IMG/VR virus record: IMGVR_UViG_3300042868_008629
Location: 1-64,000 of that record
Direction: 5' to 3' (one strand)
DNA: 64,000 bases
Source: a virus
This document shows positions 9,948-18,708 of the stretch, piece after piece. The position numbers and the translations under genes are program-made. Below the pieces are notes generated by a model. The model was not told the DNA's origin, did not search any database, and saw only the letters and a program-made list of their open reading frames with translations. Numbering within the stretch: the first letter of the stretch is position 1; every line of letters starts with the position of its first letter.

Positions 9948-12143
9948 TTAGCTTGTTGAAGTAAATGTGTATGTACTTGTTTTAGTACCCCCAGCAACTA
10001 AATTGGCTGTTAATGTAACTAAATAAGTATGTGTATTACCAATCGGAGGACACGGGCCTTCCCATCCTTGAGTATTTGAAGCACCTGGGTCACCTGTGGT
10101 TGGATTTATTGTCACACCACCAGGCCAAGGTATTGATGAACTAACCTGAGTGGTTGTATTTGGTATATTTGTTACATCCCAATGAATATATCCCGGATTG
10201 TCTAAATCTTCACAATAAATTTCAAAACTACTAATGTCTGAACTTGTTAAACCCCCCAACAAATACCATTTAAACCAAGGAGTTTCATTAGAACCACCAC
10301 AAGCCCCTGAAAATTTAAATGTTGTTGGTATGTCACTATCATCTAACGCCCACCAAGCATTAATTGTTAAAGATAAAAAGTCAGAACAAGCACCTATTGA
10401 TGTTATAGTTTGTTGTTGAGGACTTGGAGGATTAACAGACATTGTCCATGCTCCTGAAGTTGGTGAACTTGGATATCCTTTGAATATAGTCCAAGTAGAT
10501 GTACCTAAAGCTGTATTTATAATACTACTTGTTGATGCCGATAACGACCATACTCCCGAAGTACCAACAGATGGGTTAAAATATACAATTTCATTACCAG
10601 AATTTGATATCCAAGATGTTTGGCCATTTATATAAGTGTTATATTGGAAAGTAATTTGAGTTGTGGTTGGAGTAGGTGTACCGCCAGTCCTTTTGGTTGT
10701 CGTAATTGACATACAGAAAATATTTTCTAAATAGTTTGGAACTGGAGGTAAAGTTGTTGTTGATGTTGTAGTCGTTGTAAAACCAGGTACTGTACAAGTT
10801 GTTGTGAAAGTATAGTCACCATAATAGTCACTAACAACGGCAGTATAACTACCAGTAGATAGACCATTTATTGTCTTACCACCTATTAGTGTAGCACCAT
10901 TAGGAAAAGTCCATTCTATTGTGTATGGAGGAACACCACCAACGATACTTAATGTTATTGAACCATTTGAACTATCAGGGTTTCCAGTAATATTTGTTAC
11001 ATTACAGATTACGTTTAATGGTTGTATAGTGAGTACGTTACAATCATTTACTGGTATATAACCCGAGTTTATATATGACCTAGTTGTTGTAGTTGTCGTT
11101 GAAGTGGTAGGTGTTACACCAGTACAAGGTGTTCTTAAAACTTGTGAACAAAAAGGTGAACCCGAACATGTTACTAATGTAAATCCACTCGAACAAGTTA
11201 ACCCAGTAACACCTGAATTATCAAAAGTAGTACCCGTTAAATCTCTTGTGGTGAATACGGTTACTAAGGTTAATGCTGATTGGGAAGTAATTGCACTCAA
11301 AGACGAAACACTACCTGAATAAATTTCAGCACCGAAACCACCAGTAGCTCCTGTACTTGAATTTAGACCTTCCATTTGAATATAATTCGGTCCTGCTGGT
11401 AAAGTTATTGGGAAAACTGACCAAGTTGAAAAAGTTTGACCATGTGTTCTATAAGCTGAAAATGAATTGTACTGATTACCGAAAGTAAAACCACTTGTAT
11501 TAGCTTCAACTAATAACACACCATTTAATTTAAATCTGTAAAAATCGTCAGCACCCATTCCCAAATAATAGGTTTGAGATGTTGGATTATTGAAACAAGC
11601 AGTGAAACCAATCCATTCATTTGCTGGAGAAAAAGGTGATGTTGTTGTTGGCCAAACACCTGAGTAATTTAATCTACCTGGTGAATTGGGTAGAAAAGTT
11701 GTTGATTTATTACCCCATACTGTATTAGAATTAGCACATGGCCAAATTCTAGGTCCGTGAGTTGTTGCACTTAATGAACAACTTTCTAATAAACCACTTG
11801 GAGAAACAATACTTTGACCAGCACCCGGGCCTCCCAAAATATAATTTAAAGTTCTATCCTTCAAACTTTTGGTAGTATCAGAATCTATAAAAAATGATGT
11901 GTTGAATAAGGGTGTCCCATTTTTTGTTTGAGAACCAGTTGTAATTCCTGTCAGTATAATTGGAAACGTCAAATTAGTTATGTCTTCATAAAAAATTGTC
12001 CCCATATATCCGTTGGTAGAAAACTGACCTGCTTTCAAAACAACAAGAGTTGAGGCAGAACCACTGGTTGATGCGGTTACTTCTCTTATACACTCAGAAT
12101 TATCAGGTGCTGCGGTATAACCAGATGGACAAAAACAACTCAT
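9948..12143 (-). CDS. Large fibre/adhesin with PA14-like and SprB-like regions
   Basis: 731 residues. It opens with a Cys-rich knot (SCFCPSGYTAAPDNSEC). A central region contains YYLGMGADDFYRFKLNGVLL, which resembles the core of PA14/GLEYA carbohydrate-binding folds (weak, by eye). A Thr run at residue ~344 is followed by one SprB-type module (GSITLSIVGGVPPYTIEWTF; LSTGSYTAVVSDYYG). A second Thr-Pro linker lies at ~455 and then a large C-terminal domain. This architecture suits a receptor-binding fibre that recognises surface glycans. A sense-oriented late-type motif lies 24 nt upstream of the ATG. Confidence 0.65.
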   Translation of the reverse strand: MSCFCPSGYTAAPDNSECIREVTASTSGSASTLVVLKAGQFSTNGYMGTIFYEDITNLTFPIILTGITTGSQTKNGTPLFNTSFFIDSDTTKSLKDRTLNYILGGPGAGQSIVSPSGLLESCSLSATTHGPRIWPCANSNTVWGNKSTTFLPNSPGRLNYSGVWPTTTSPFSPANEWIGFTACFNNPTSQTYYLGMGADDFYRFKLNGVLLVEANTSGFTFGNQYNSFSAYRTHGQTFSTWSVFPITLPAGPNYIQMEGLNSSTGATGGFGAEIYSGSVSSLSAITSQSALTLVTVFTTRDLTGTTFDNSGVTGLTCSSGFTLVTCSGSPFCSQVLRTPCTGVTPTTSTTTTTTRSYINSGYIPVNDCNVLTIQPLNVICNVTNITGNPDSSNGSITLSIVGGVPPYTIEWTFPNGATLIGGKTINGLSTGSYTAVVSDYYGDYTFTTTCTVPGFTTTTTSTTTLPPVPNYLENIFCMSITTTKRTGGTPTPTTTQITFQYNTYINGQTSWISNSGNEIVYFNPSVGTSGVWSLSASTSSIINTALGTSTWTIFKGYPSSPTSGAWTMSVNPPSPQQQTITSIGACSDFLSLTINAWWALDDSDIPTTFKFSGACGGSNETPWFKWYLLGGLTSSDISSFEIYCEDLDNPGYIHWDVTNIPNTTTQVSSSIPWPGGVTINPTTGDPGASNTQGWEGPCPPIGNTHTYLVTLTANLVAGGTKTSTYTFTSTS

Positions 12144-12158
12144 TAATTAGATTTTAAA

Positions 12159-12167
12159 TATAAATAG
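12159..12167 (-). promoter_or_regulatory. Late-type motif CTATTTATA upstream of 12143
   Basis: The motif reads CTATTTATA on the - strand with its 5' end 24 nt before the ATG of the 731-residue fibre gene. It belongs to the recurrent ATATTTATA-like set described under findings. Promoter function is inferred from position and repetition. Confidence 0.5.
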
Positions 12168-12169
12168 AT

Positions 12170-13147
12170 TTATTGATTGTTTTGAACAATCTTTTTCATT
12201 ATTTCGATGTATTTTATTGTTGAACTATTTTTCTCCACGTAATCAAAAAAATTAATGTTGGTTTTCAATTTATCTAAAGGACTTACATTAATAAATTCAC
12301 CTTTATAAAATTTTGAAGATTTCAAGTCATCGGTAACACCTGCCATATGTAGTATTGAATGTTGATTATAAATCTCCATTGAATCTGTTGCCCACGAAAA
12401 ACTTAATTCATCTGATATTTTAGTTTCATAATTATGTAACCATAAATTCCACAATAAAGACCACATTTCTGCTGTCCAAAATTGTATTTCACCAGGACTT
12501 ATCGGAAATCTTTTTTGGTAACTCAACATTTGGTCATAAAGTGGTGTACAATCTTCATAAATTTTTTTCCATAGTTCTTTTGTCGTGTTTTTCAACAAAT
12601 ACTGACCACCACCTGAGTTAAGTTGGTTTTCTTTTATAGTATTAACATCAATTCCTATAATATCACTCATTTCTCTCAAAAGTTGACCTTTTTGTGAGTT
12701 TGGATGTCTTCCTTCATATCTTTTACAACAATCCATAATGTAGTTGTAACCAATATAACCGATTGTATCTGATAAATAATTTATTTCATCTTTGAGTAAT
12801 GAATTGAAATCAGGTAATTTTCTGAATACAATATCAGCATCGTGTAAAAAAATATTTCTACTTAAAATCGGAAACTCCTCAATTAATTTGTAAACTAAAA
12901 ATGGTTTTATGTTAGGTATATAATGTTTTTGTTTTCTATCATCTAAATAATGATGAACATTAATTCCTAAATCTTTTAAATTTAAGGATTCATCACTAGG
13001 TTTGGTATTACCATAAACCATTGCAAATACAACGTGTATTTGATTTGGATTGATTCCCATCTCAATAAAGTTGTGAACATAAACTCTTACTTGCCAATGA
13101 AAGTAAGGAACATCTGGTTGTGCTGATACAAAAATTAAATCCTCCAT
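12170..13147 (-). CDS. Glycosyltransferase-like protein (GT-A, DxD motif)
   Basis: 325 residues. The N-terminus (LIFVSAQPDVPYFHWQVRVY) looks like a nucleotide-sugar-binding beta strand. A DxD-type motif is present in RNIFLHDADIVFRKLPDF, and further conserved-looking blocks are LNSGGGQYLLK, IQFWTAEMWSLLWNL and ILHMAGV. FHWQVRVYVHNF recalls the start of the plant-type HPAT/SGT1 Ser/Hyp O-glycosyltransferases; that similarity is weak and from memory. It lies inside the fibre operon, so glycosylation of the Thr/Pro-Thr linkers is a reasonable hypothesis. Host surface or DNA-base glycosylation is the alternative. A possible late motif at 13178-13186 lies 39 nt upstream. Confidence 0.6.
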   Translation of the reverse strand: MEDLIFVSAQPDVPYFHWQVRVYVHNFIEMGINPNQIHVVFAMVYGNTKPSDESLNLKDLGINVHHYLDDRKQKHYIPNIKPFLVYKLIEEFPILSRNIFLHDADIVFRKLPDFNSLLKDEINYLSDTIGYIGYNYIMDCCKRYEGRHPNSQKGQLLREMSDIIGIDVNTIKENQLNSGGGQYLLKNTTKELWKKIYEDCTPLYDQMLSYQKRFPISPGEIQFWTAEMWSLLWNLWLHNYETKISDELSFSWATDSMEIYNQHSILHMAGVTDDLKSSKFYKGEFINVSPLDKLKTNINFFDYVEKNSSTIKYIEIMKKIVQNNQ

Positions 13148-13176
13148 AATACAAAATTATAGAGGATTATTTGACT

Positions 13177-14391
13177 TTATAAATAATATAAAACATCCGC
13201 AGCCCCAATAAAAGTAGCATTTGCACCTAATGGTGTTATACATAACCACATTTCATCTAAAGTACCATTAACATTTGAACCAACTCTTATTTGATTGTCA
13301 TCTAATTTAGTGGTCGTTAAAGCAGATGTACCAGCCTGACCAATTAATGATGTCATTACGTGTCCTGGTGTTGTTATTGTTGGAGTTCCATCACTTAAAG
13401 AATATTGAAAAGGTGAGTTAGGTATATCAGTCCAACTTGGCGTTGAAGATAATGTTGGATTGAATTCCATAGTCAACAAGTAATTATCGTTTGAAGTGTT
13501 TAAGATACTGATTGTGTCAAACTGAGATGTTACACCAATGTAATTTTCTTTTAATCTATAGCCAATATATGGGTATTTTGTACCTGAGGTGGCCATCGTA
13601 GTTGTTGCGGTGTAAGGAATTGAAACTGTTGAATATAAACCATTTAGGGCACCTTCTGTTGAAGTTTGAGAACAAATCATATCAAAATAACCTGAACCAA
13701 CACCAACTTGTCTAATTTCGTATCTAATTGGTTGATTCGGTGAGGACATATAAACAGTTGGTATATTGTTTGCTGCGGTATAATCTAAAAAATAGAATGT
13801 TTGACCTGATAAAACCATACCAAATCTCACTCTACCTACACCTAACCATTGATAATCTACTGTCATTAGATTTGTTTCTGCCCAATCAAAATTATTTGGG
13901 TCGAATTCGGTTGAGTTCCAAGTTGTTGAGTCAGCACTAAAAGTACAAGAACCACTTAAGAATATATTAAATGTTATTGCACTAGTAACACCATTACTTT
14001 CCAAAAAGTAACCATCAAATACTGAATTATATGGTGACCCTGTTGTTGATTGAAAACACCCAACTCTTTTAATAACATTGGATTCAATTTGAAAATTACT
14101 AAAACTTCCCTCAAACAACTGACTTTTACCTGGTTGGTAAATTGGATGTGTTTTAGTTTTACGAATAACTAAATCATTGTTAGCTGATGTTGACATTCTA
14201 ACTCTTGCGTATTGTTGACTAAATACGGATGTTGCAGTACCAGCAGTTACCTCACTAATCTGAAGTGGATTTTTATCGAATGTGTGTTTAATATCCAAAA
14301 GATTTTGGACAGCTGCGGTTCTTAATCTACCAAAAGCATCTAAGTTAGGTCCATCTGAATATTTTATTGAGTTATTAAAAATGTATGCCAT
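13177..14391 (-). CDS. Tail fibre protein with DAFGRLR motif
   Basis: 404 residues. The segment DGPNLDAFGRLRTAAVQNLL near the N-terminus is a motif I know from phage tail fibre or appendage proteins ('DAFGRLRVS'-type). The remainder is beta-rich with repeated aromatic residues, ending in LGANATFIGAADVLYYL. No Thr tract and few cysteines, unlike its neighbours. Its start lies only 1 nt after the stop of the upstream gene (14393), indicating coupled translation. Likely a trimeric fibre body or a capsid/tail appendage. Confidence 0.65.
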   Translation of the reverse strand: MAYIFNNSIKYSDGPNLDAFGRLRTAAVQNLLDIKHTFDKNPLQISEVTAGTATSVFSQQYARVRMSTSANNDLVIRKTKTHPIYQPGKSQLFEGSFSNFQIESNVIKRVGCFQSTTGSPYNSVFDGYFLESNGVTSAITFNIFLSGSCTFSADSTTWNSTEFDPNNFDWAETNLMTVDYQWLGVGRVRFGMVLSGQTFYFLDYTAANNIPTVYMSSPNQPIRYEIRQVGVGSGYFDMICSQTSTEGALNGLYSTVSIPYTATTTMATSGTKYPYIGYRLKENYIGVTSQFDTISILNTSNDNYLLTMEFNPTLSSTPSWTDIPNSPFQYSLSDGTPTITTPGHVMTSLIGQAGTSALTTTKLDDNQIRVGSNVNGTLDEMWLCITPLGANATFIGAADVLYYL

Positions 14392-14392
14392 A

Positions 14393-15208
14393 TTATATTA
14401 TCCACCAATTATTATTTCTTGCCACAAATGAAAGTGACATATAGTTTATGTTCATATCAACGTAAGCGTTCCCATCAATTGTACCCGAAGATGGTGTTAT
14501 TCTTATTCTATAAGTACTTGCATAACCACCTTCGTCTTTGATTGTTAATTTATATCCTTGAATACCTGAGGGTGAAAATAAAGTGACATCAACATTACCT
14601 GAGTAACTTATTCCATTATAACTATAACCTGTAACTAATGTAATAGCTGAAGTTGATATACCAGTTGTTGATTCGGTGGAAGTACCTACACCTATAACAT
14701 TAAAAGTACCACCAGTATTATTTACAAGTGTCAATGTTCCCGCCGAAAATGTACCACCAGTAACCCTTATGTCCGTTGGTAAATTTTGATATGTCGTTGC
14801 TGATATTGTTCCACTACTAGTTGTTCCCGTGACTGATAAATTTCCATTAATTGTTAAACCAGTCATAGTATTAACATTTACAGAAAATGAACTTCCATCA
14901 CTTTCAGATAAAGTAAATGTATTATTATTGTAAGTAAAAGCGGTAACACTTGTGTCTGTAAATCCTGTAACAAATCCTGAAACTGAAAAAGTACCACCAG
15001 AACTATTAGTAAATGTTATTACACCTGTTGAGGAATTATAAGTACCACCTGTAATGTATACCGATTGTACTAAATTAGTTACTTGTTGGATTGTTGCTTT
15101 ATATGATGAACCTGCAGGATTTTGCGATGTATCACTGGTATTAACAATATGTATTAAATCAGTGAATGTTACTCCTGTTGCTAAAGTTCTATCGGTAAGA
15201 AATGCCAT
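14393..15208 (-). CDS. Tail fibre shaft-like repetitive protein
   Basis: 271 residues made of Thr/Ser/Gly-rich beta repeats such as ITGGTYNSSTGVITFTNSSG and VTGGTFSAGTLTLVNNTGG. These are the pattern of trimeric beta-helical or collar-like shafts. The N-terminus (LTDRTLATGVTFTDLIHIVN) looks like an attachment segment and the C-terminus ends in NNWWII. A late-type motif lies 21 nt upstream and the stop is 1 nt from the next gene. Role inferred from repeats and neighbourhood. Confidence 0.65.
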   Translation of the reverse strand: MAFLTDRTLATGVTFTDLIHIVNTSDTSQNPAGSSYKATIQQVTNLVQSVYITGGTYNSSTGVITFTNSSGGTFSVSGFVTGFTDTSVTAFTYNNNTFTLSESDGSSFSVNVNTMTGLTINGNLSVTGTTSSGTISATTYQNLPTDIRVTGGTFSAGTLTLVNNTGGTFNVIGVGTSTESTTGISTSAITLVTGYSYNGISYSGNVDVTLFSPSGIQGYKLTIKDEGGYASTYRIRITPSSGTIDGNAYVDMNINYMSLSFVARNNNWWII

Positions 15209-15220
15209 TTTATTTTTTTA

Positions 15221-15229
15221 TATAAATAG
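15221..15229 (-). promoter_or_regulatory. Late-type motif CTATTTATA upstream of 15208
   Basis: CTATTTATA on the - strand, 5' end 21 nt before the ATG of the shaft-like gene. It lies in the short gap after the stop of the 99-residue gene. Confidence 0.5.
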
Positions 15230-15529
15230 TTAGGACATAAAGAAATATGGAACACCATCCATAAAAAAGAAATCTTGTAAATCCATAAAGTCCTTATTAT
15301 CATCACTACAATATAAAACTTTGAATTTCTCACAACCATCACTTGTAATTACCTTAATACCCAAAGCTGGTGCAGTTTTGAATTGTTGTGGAAGTGCAAA
15401 TAAATTATTTAAAGGTACGTTTGTATCAATGTACGCAACCAAAACACATTGAAGGCCATATACATCACAAATATAAACTGTATAGGGAAAATTAAGACCA
15501 AAAATGGATGAAAATTCTAAAGTAGTCAT
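15230..15529 (-). CDS. Small Cys-containing virion-region protein (99 aa)
   Basis: 99 residues, unrecognised. The core PYTVYICDVYGLQCVLVAYI parallels FDIYLCDDPLTTCVYVSTI in the 71-residue product at 17537-17752. The two are therefore paralogues sharing a beta hairpin with a conserved Cys pair. It has its own late-type motif 25 nt upstream. Possibly a small tail or fibre accessory protein; function unknown. Confidence 0.6.
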   Translation of the reverse strand: MTTLEFSSIFGLNFPYTVYICDVYGLQCVLVAYIDTNVPLNNLFALPQQFKTAPALGIKVITSDGCEKFKVLYCSDDNKDFMDLQDFFFMDGVPYFFMS

Positions 15530-15545
15530 TTGAATAGTTACTTTA

Positions 15546-15554
15546 GATAAATAC
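15546..15554 (-). promoter_or_regulatory. Late-type motif GTATTTATC upstream of 15529
   Basis: GTATTTATC on the - strand, 5' end 25 nt before the ATG of the 99-residue gene. A variant of the recurrent motif at the common spacing. Confidence 0.45.
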
Positions 15555-15569
15555 TACATTTTATATAAA

Positions 15570-17531
15570 CTAAAATCCACCATCAATCAAAGTACCTCCT
15601 TTACCTGTATCACCAATAGTTGAAATACAAATAGTACAATTTTCGAAGAAACTTACACCTGAAGTTGGAAAACTGTTTCCTGACAAATAAGTTGAAGTTG
15701 AACCCAAAGGTAACGTTGGATATGTGGTTGAATAAGAAATAAATTTCCAACATTGTCCATTGTATGGTGAACTTGATAAACTGAATACTTGATTTGGAGT
15801 ATATGTCGGACCTGGTAAAGTTTGTATTACATATTGAGTTGGGTCAGAACATCTCTGATACAAATAATAACCAACTGCTTGTGAAGACGTTGGAGTAGGT
15901 GTTAATGTTGGAGTGATGGATGGGGTTGGTGTAATTGTAGGGGTTGGGGTTATATCAGGAGTACAAACACTATCACAACTTGACAAACCAGTGATACTTC
16001 CCAAAGGACCATCAACCAAATCTATTTGGTCAACACCGATTACGTCTAATTCTATACCTAAGAACACAACACACTTTGAAACACCATTTATATTTGCCTT
16101 GAATATATCTGATTGTGTTAAAGTACCACCTGATGGTAATATTATTGGATTTACAGCATAATATAAACTACCATTTGAACAATCAACGAACTTCTTACTC
16201 GAAGGACATTCTAATATTCCAATTACTGGATTAAAGGTAACTGTTCCTGAGATATTACAAGGTCTTGTCACTTCAGGTGTCATTGTAGGTGTTACACTTA
16301 TTGTTGGTGTTGGAGTTGGTGTATAACCAGTAATTGTTGCATCCAATGCTCTACCACCACAAGGGTCACTTGGTGTTGGTGTTGGAGTTATTGTTGGTGT
16401 TAAAGAGATTGTAGGTGTTACACTCGGAGTAGGAGTAACTTCACAATCAAAAACCGCAGTGAAATCTAAAACTGAACAATTTACAGTTGGTGTTGGTGTT
16501 GGTGTTGGACATGCTCCACTGAAAACATAATCATCACATAAATCGGGACAACTTGAGTTACAAGGATATGGTCCTTCAAGTAAACAAGAGCCACCCAACG
16601 TAGTCGATAAACACCAAGTACCTCCAGTTGTAAAATATATAAAGTCACCATTCGTTGTTCCAGACCAATATGTTTCACTATTATATGTACCAGCAGACAA
16701 GTAGGTGTCATCATAACCTAAACCTGTGTCACTTATACAATATATGGGTGGACAACCCAAACAAGAAATTAATTCACTAAAAAGATTAATTGAAGAACCT
16801 GTTAAATCCGATAAACAATTTAAAGCATTATCAATAGTTGTTGTAGTAAATGATGGACAATAACTTGTTGTTAATGAACCAGCACCCCTTGGAACTGATG
16901 TGGTTAAATTTTCTATTTCCCAATCATTAGTGTCCCAATACATTACCATAAAGTCACCATTGATATTTGTAAACGTATAATATTGTCTGCCATTTATAAT
17001 ACCATCATTGTATAATCCTCTATAATAATAACCACCTGAATATTCGATTCCAAGTAATAGACAACATTCATCTATATTACATTGATATGTATTTGTACAA
17101 TCAACACAATCTGTAAAAATAACTGGAATTGCAAAATCCATTTGTAATGCTGTCACATATGGATATGATGCTGCGTCACCATCGTCTGTAATGTTATGAC
17201 ATCCATAACTAACGTTAGTACTATTAGTAAAAGCTGCAAAGTAGACATAATATGACGCACCTGAAAAACCTGATAACGAATTAGGAATTTCGACAGAAAA
17301 TGAATCAACAGAACAACATGCAGAAAAATCGTAGGTTAAATCTAAAGTACCTTGTAATTGTACATCCAAACCCACATAAGTTGAACCAGTAACGGATTCA
17401 TCAGCTGAAATATAAAATGTTTGACTTGGTGGTATATTAATTATAATATTACTACCTTGAGAATCTATGAATGTGAATCCACTATATAATGTAGAACCTG
17501 TGTTTGCAACAAAAAAGCCGTAATTAGCCAT
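15570..17531 (-). CDS. Fibre protein with Pro-Thr linkers and Cys-rich modules
   Basis: 653 residues. The N-terminal ~330 residues are Cys-rich beta sequence (CCSVDSF, CVDCTNTYQCNIDECCLLLG, SCLGCPPIYC). Pro-Thr linkers follow (TPTPSVTPTISLTPTITPTP near residues 345-415, TPTPTITPTPSITPTLTPTP near 525-548), separating compact Cys-containing domains. The last ~100 residues include YYLYQRCSDPTQYVIQTLPG. This bead-on-string design suits an extended fibre. It starts 5 nt after the stop of the 71-residue gene. The linkers could be O-glycosylated; no function is proven. Confidence 0.65.
   Translation of the reverse strand: MANYGFFVANTGSTLYSGFTFIDSQGSNIIINIPPSQTFYISADESVTGSTYVGLDVQLQGTLDLTYDFSACCSVDSFSVEIPNSLSGFSGASYYVYFAAFTNSTNVSYGCHNITDDGDAASYPYVTALQMDFAIPVIFTDCVDCTNTYQCNIDECCLLLGIEYSGGYYYRGLYNDGIINGRQYYTFTNINGDFMVMYWDTNDWEIENLTTSVPRGAGSLTTSYCPSFTTTTIDNALNCLSDLTGSSINLFSELISCLGCPPIYCISDTGLGYDDTYLSAGTYNSETYWSGTTNGDFIYFTTGGTWCLSTTLGGSCLLEGPYPCNSSCPDLCDDYVFSGACPTPTPTPTVNCSVLDFTAVFDCEVTPTPSVTPTISLTPTITPTPTPSDPCGGRALDATITGYTPTPTPTISVTPTMTPEVTRPCNISGTVTFNPVIGILECPSSKKFVDCSNGSLYYAVNPIILPSGGTLTQSDIFKANINGVSKCVVFLGIELDVIGVDQIDLVDGPLGSITGLSSCDSVCTPDITPTPTITPTPSITPTLTPTPTSSQAVGYYLYQRCSDPTQYVIQTLPGPTYTPNQVFSLSSSPYNGQCWKFISYSTTYPTLPLGSTSTYLSGNSFPTSGVSFFENCTICISTIGDTGKGGTLIDGGF
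15885..16500 (-). repeat. Pro-Thr codon low-complexity tracts
   Basis: GGTGTTGGAGTTGGTGTT-type + strand repeats at about 15885-15955 and 16290-16500 encode the Pro-Thr linkers of the 653-residue fibre protein on the - strand. They are likely sites of recombination or slippage. Confidence 0.65.
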
Positions 17532-17536
17532 TATTA

Positions 17537-17752
17537 TTATACTACTAAATTGGAGATTATTTCACAATTATTATCGTCAACAACTTTAAGATTATATGAT
17601 AGTTGACCATCCAAAATGAATGGGACATCAAAAGAATATGTTCCACCAGTTATGGTTGAAACATATACACAAGTTGTAAGGGGGTCATCACATAAATAAA
17701 TGTCGAAGGGTGTAGCCCCAGTTACTCCATTTATTGTTATCGTTGTTGGCAT
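17537..17752 (-). CDS. Small fibre-region protein, paralogue of the 99-aa gene
   Basis: 71 residues, starting TTITINGVTGATPFDIYLCD and containing TCVYVSTITGGTYSF. It shares the Cys-Cys hairpin with the 99-residue product at 15230-15529. It is the first gene of the leftward cluster, 5 nt before the 653-residue fibre gene, and has a well-formed late-type motif 26 nt upstream. Function unknown; a fibre accessory role is inferred. Confidence 0.65.
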   Translation of the reverse strand: MPTTITINGVTGATPFDIYLCDDPLTTCVYVSTITGGTYSFDVPFILDGQLSYNLKVVDDNNCEIISNLVV

Positions 17753-17783
17753 TTGACAAAATTGTTTTTTATAAATATATTAG
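17752..17783 (+). promoter_or_regulatory. Putative host-type promoter for the primase operon
   Basis: TTTG at 17752-17755 and TATATTAG at 17776-17783 are separated by 20 nt. This approximates the Bacteroidetes TTTG/TAnnTTTG promoter with one mismatch in the -7 box. It would start the rightward replication genes and overlaps the leftward late motif, giving a compact divergent promoter. Confidence 0.4.
17770..17778 (-). promoter_or_regulatory. Late-type motif ATATTTATA for the fibre cluster
   Basis: Exact ATATTTATA on the - strand, 5' end 26 nt before the ATG at 17752. It is the first candidate late promoter of the leftward fibre cluster. Confidence 0.55.
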
Positions 17784-17805
17784 GTAGTAAAACTTTGTGA
17801 ATATT

Positions 17806-18708
17806 ATGGCTGACGATAATGAAATATTAGTAGACCTTCTACGTGATATATTTGGTAAAGAGAAACAACATTATGATTCTAAGGGTCAGATTTCCCATAA
17901 TTGCCCTAATTGTGATGAAGGTAAGAATAAAGGTAATTTAGAAATTAATTACTTTAAACATGTATTTCATTGTTGGAGTTGTGGTGACACAGACAATATG
18001 CACGGTTCACTTGGTAAGTTAATTAAAAAATATGGTAAAAAGTCACATTATAAAACATATTCCATATTAGCTCCAGAAGAAAACAAACCATTACAAAGAA
18101 AGAAAGTTGAAAAACTAAAATTACCTGAACACTTCAAGAAGTTCAACGAAGTTTCAAGTATCTATCCTGTAAGGAGACAAGCCTACAACTATCTAATGAA
18201 TAGAGGTATTACTGATGAAATTATTGAAAGATATGGTATTGGATTTTGTGATAATGGTAGTCACGCAGGTAGAATTATAATACCATCATATGATAATAAA
18301 AATGAATTAAATTATTATATTGCGAGAAGTTGGGATTTACATACAAAAGCTAAATATAAGAATCCTGAATCGGAAAAAGATAAAATCATATTCTTTGAGA
18401 GTTTGATAGATTGGGAAAAAGATATTACCTTGGTTGAGGGAGTATTTGATTCTATCTTTATACCAAATAGTATACCAATGTTGGGGAAACATATGAGTTC
18501 GTTATTATTTAATATCTTGTACGAGAAAGCCAAAAGAAATATAACAATTGCATTGGATGGTGATGCCTATGATAATGCGGTAAGTTTATACCACGAGTTA
18601 AATGGTGGTGAATTATATGGAAGAATAAAGATTGTAAAATTACCACTTGATAAGGACATCGCTGATTTGAGGGGAAACATAAATGAATATTACATAACAA
18701 TAAGATGA
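17806..18708 (+). CDS. DnaG-like DNA primase (zinc finger + TOPRIM)
   Basis: The ATG at 17806 gives 300 residues; GTG at 17797 is less likely. A CHC2-like zinc ribbon has CPNC at ~33-36 and CWSC at ~56-59. A primase core (RQAYNYLMNRGITDEIIERY, typical of DnaG) follows. The TOPRIM domain shows LVEGVFDS (catalytic Glu ~210) and IALDGDAYDNA (Asp pair ~250-252). No C-terminal helicase is fused, so it should partner a separate helicase elsewhere. It is the first gene of the rightward replication block, and its stop overlaps the next start by ATGA. Confidence 0.88.
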   Translation: MADDNEILVDLLRDIFGKEKQHYDSKGQISHNCPNCDEGKNKGNLEINYFKHVFHCWSCGDTDNMHGSLGKLIKKYGKKSHYKTYSILAPEENKPLQRKKVEKLKLPEHFKKFNEVSSIYPVRRQAYNYLMNRGITDEIIERYGIGFCDNGSHAGRIIIPSYDNKNELNYYIARSWDLHTKAKYKNPESEKDKIIFFESLIDWEKDITLVEGVFDSIFIPNSIPMLGKHMSSLLFNILYEKAKRNITIALDGDAYDNAVSLYHELNGGELYGRIKIVKLPLDKDIADLRGNINEYYITIR

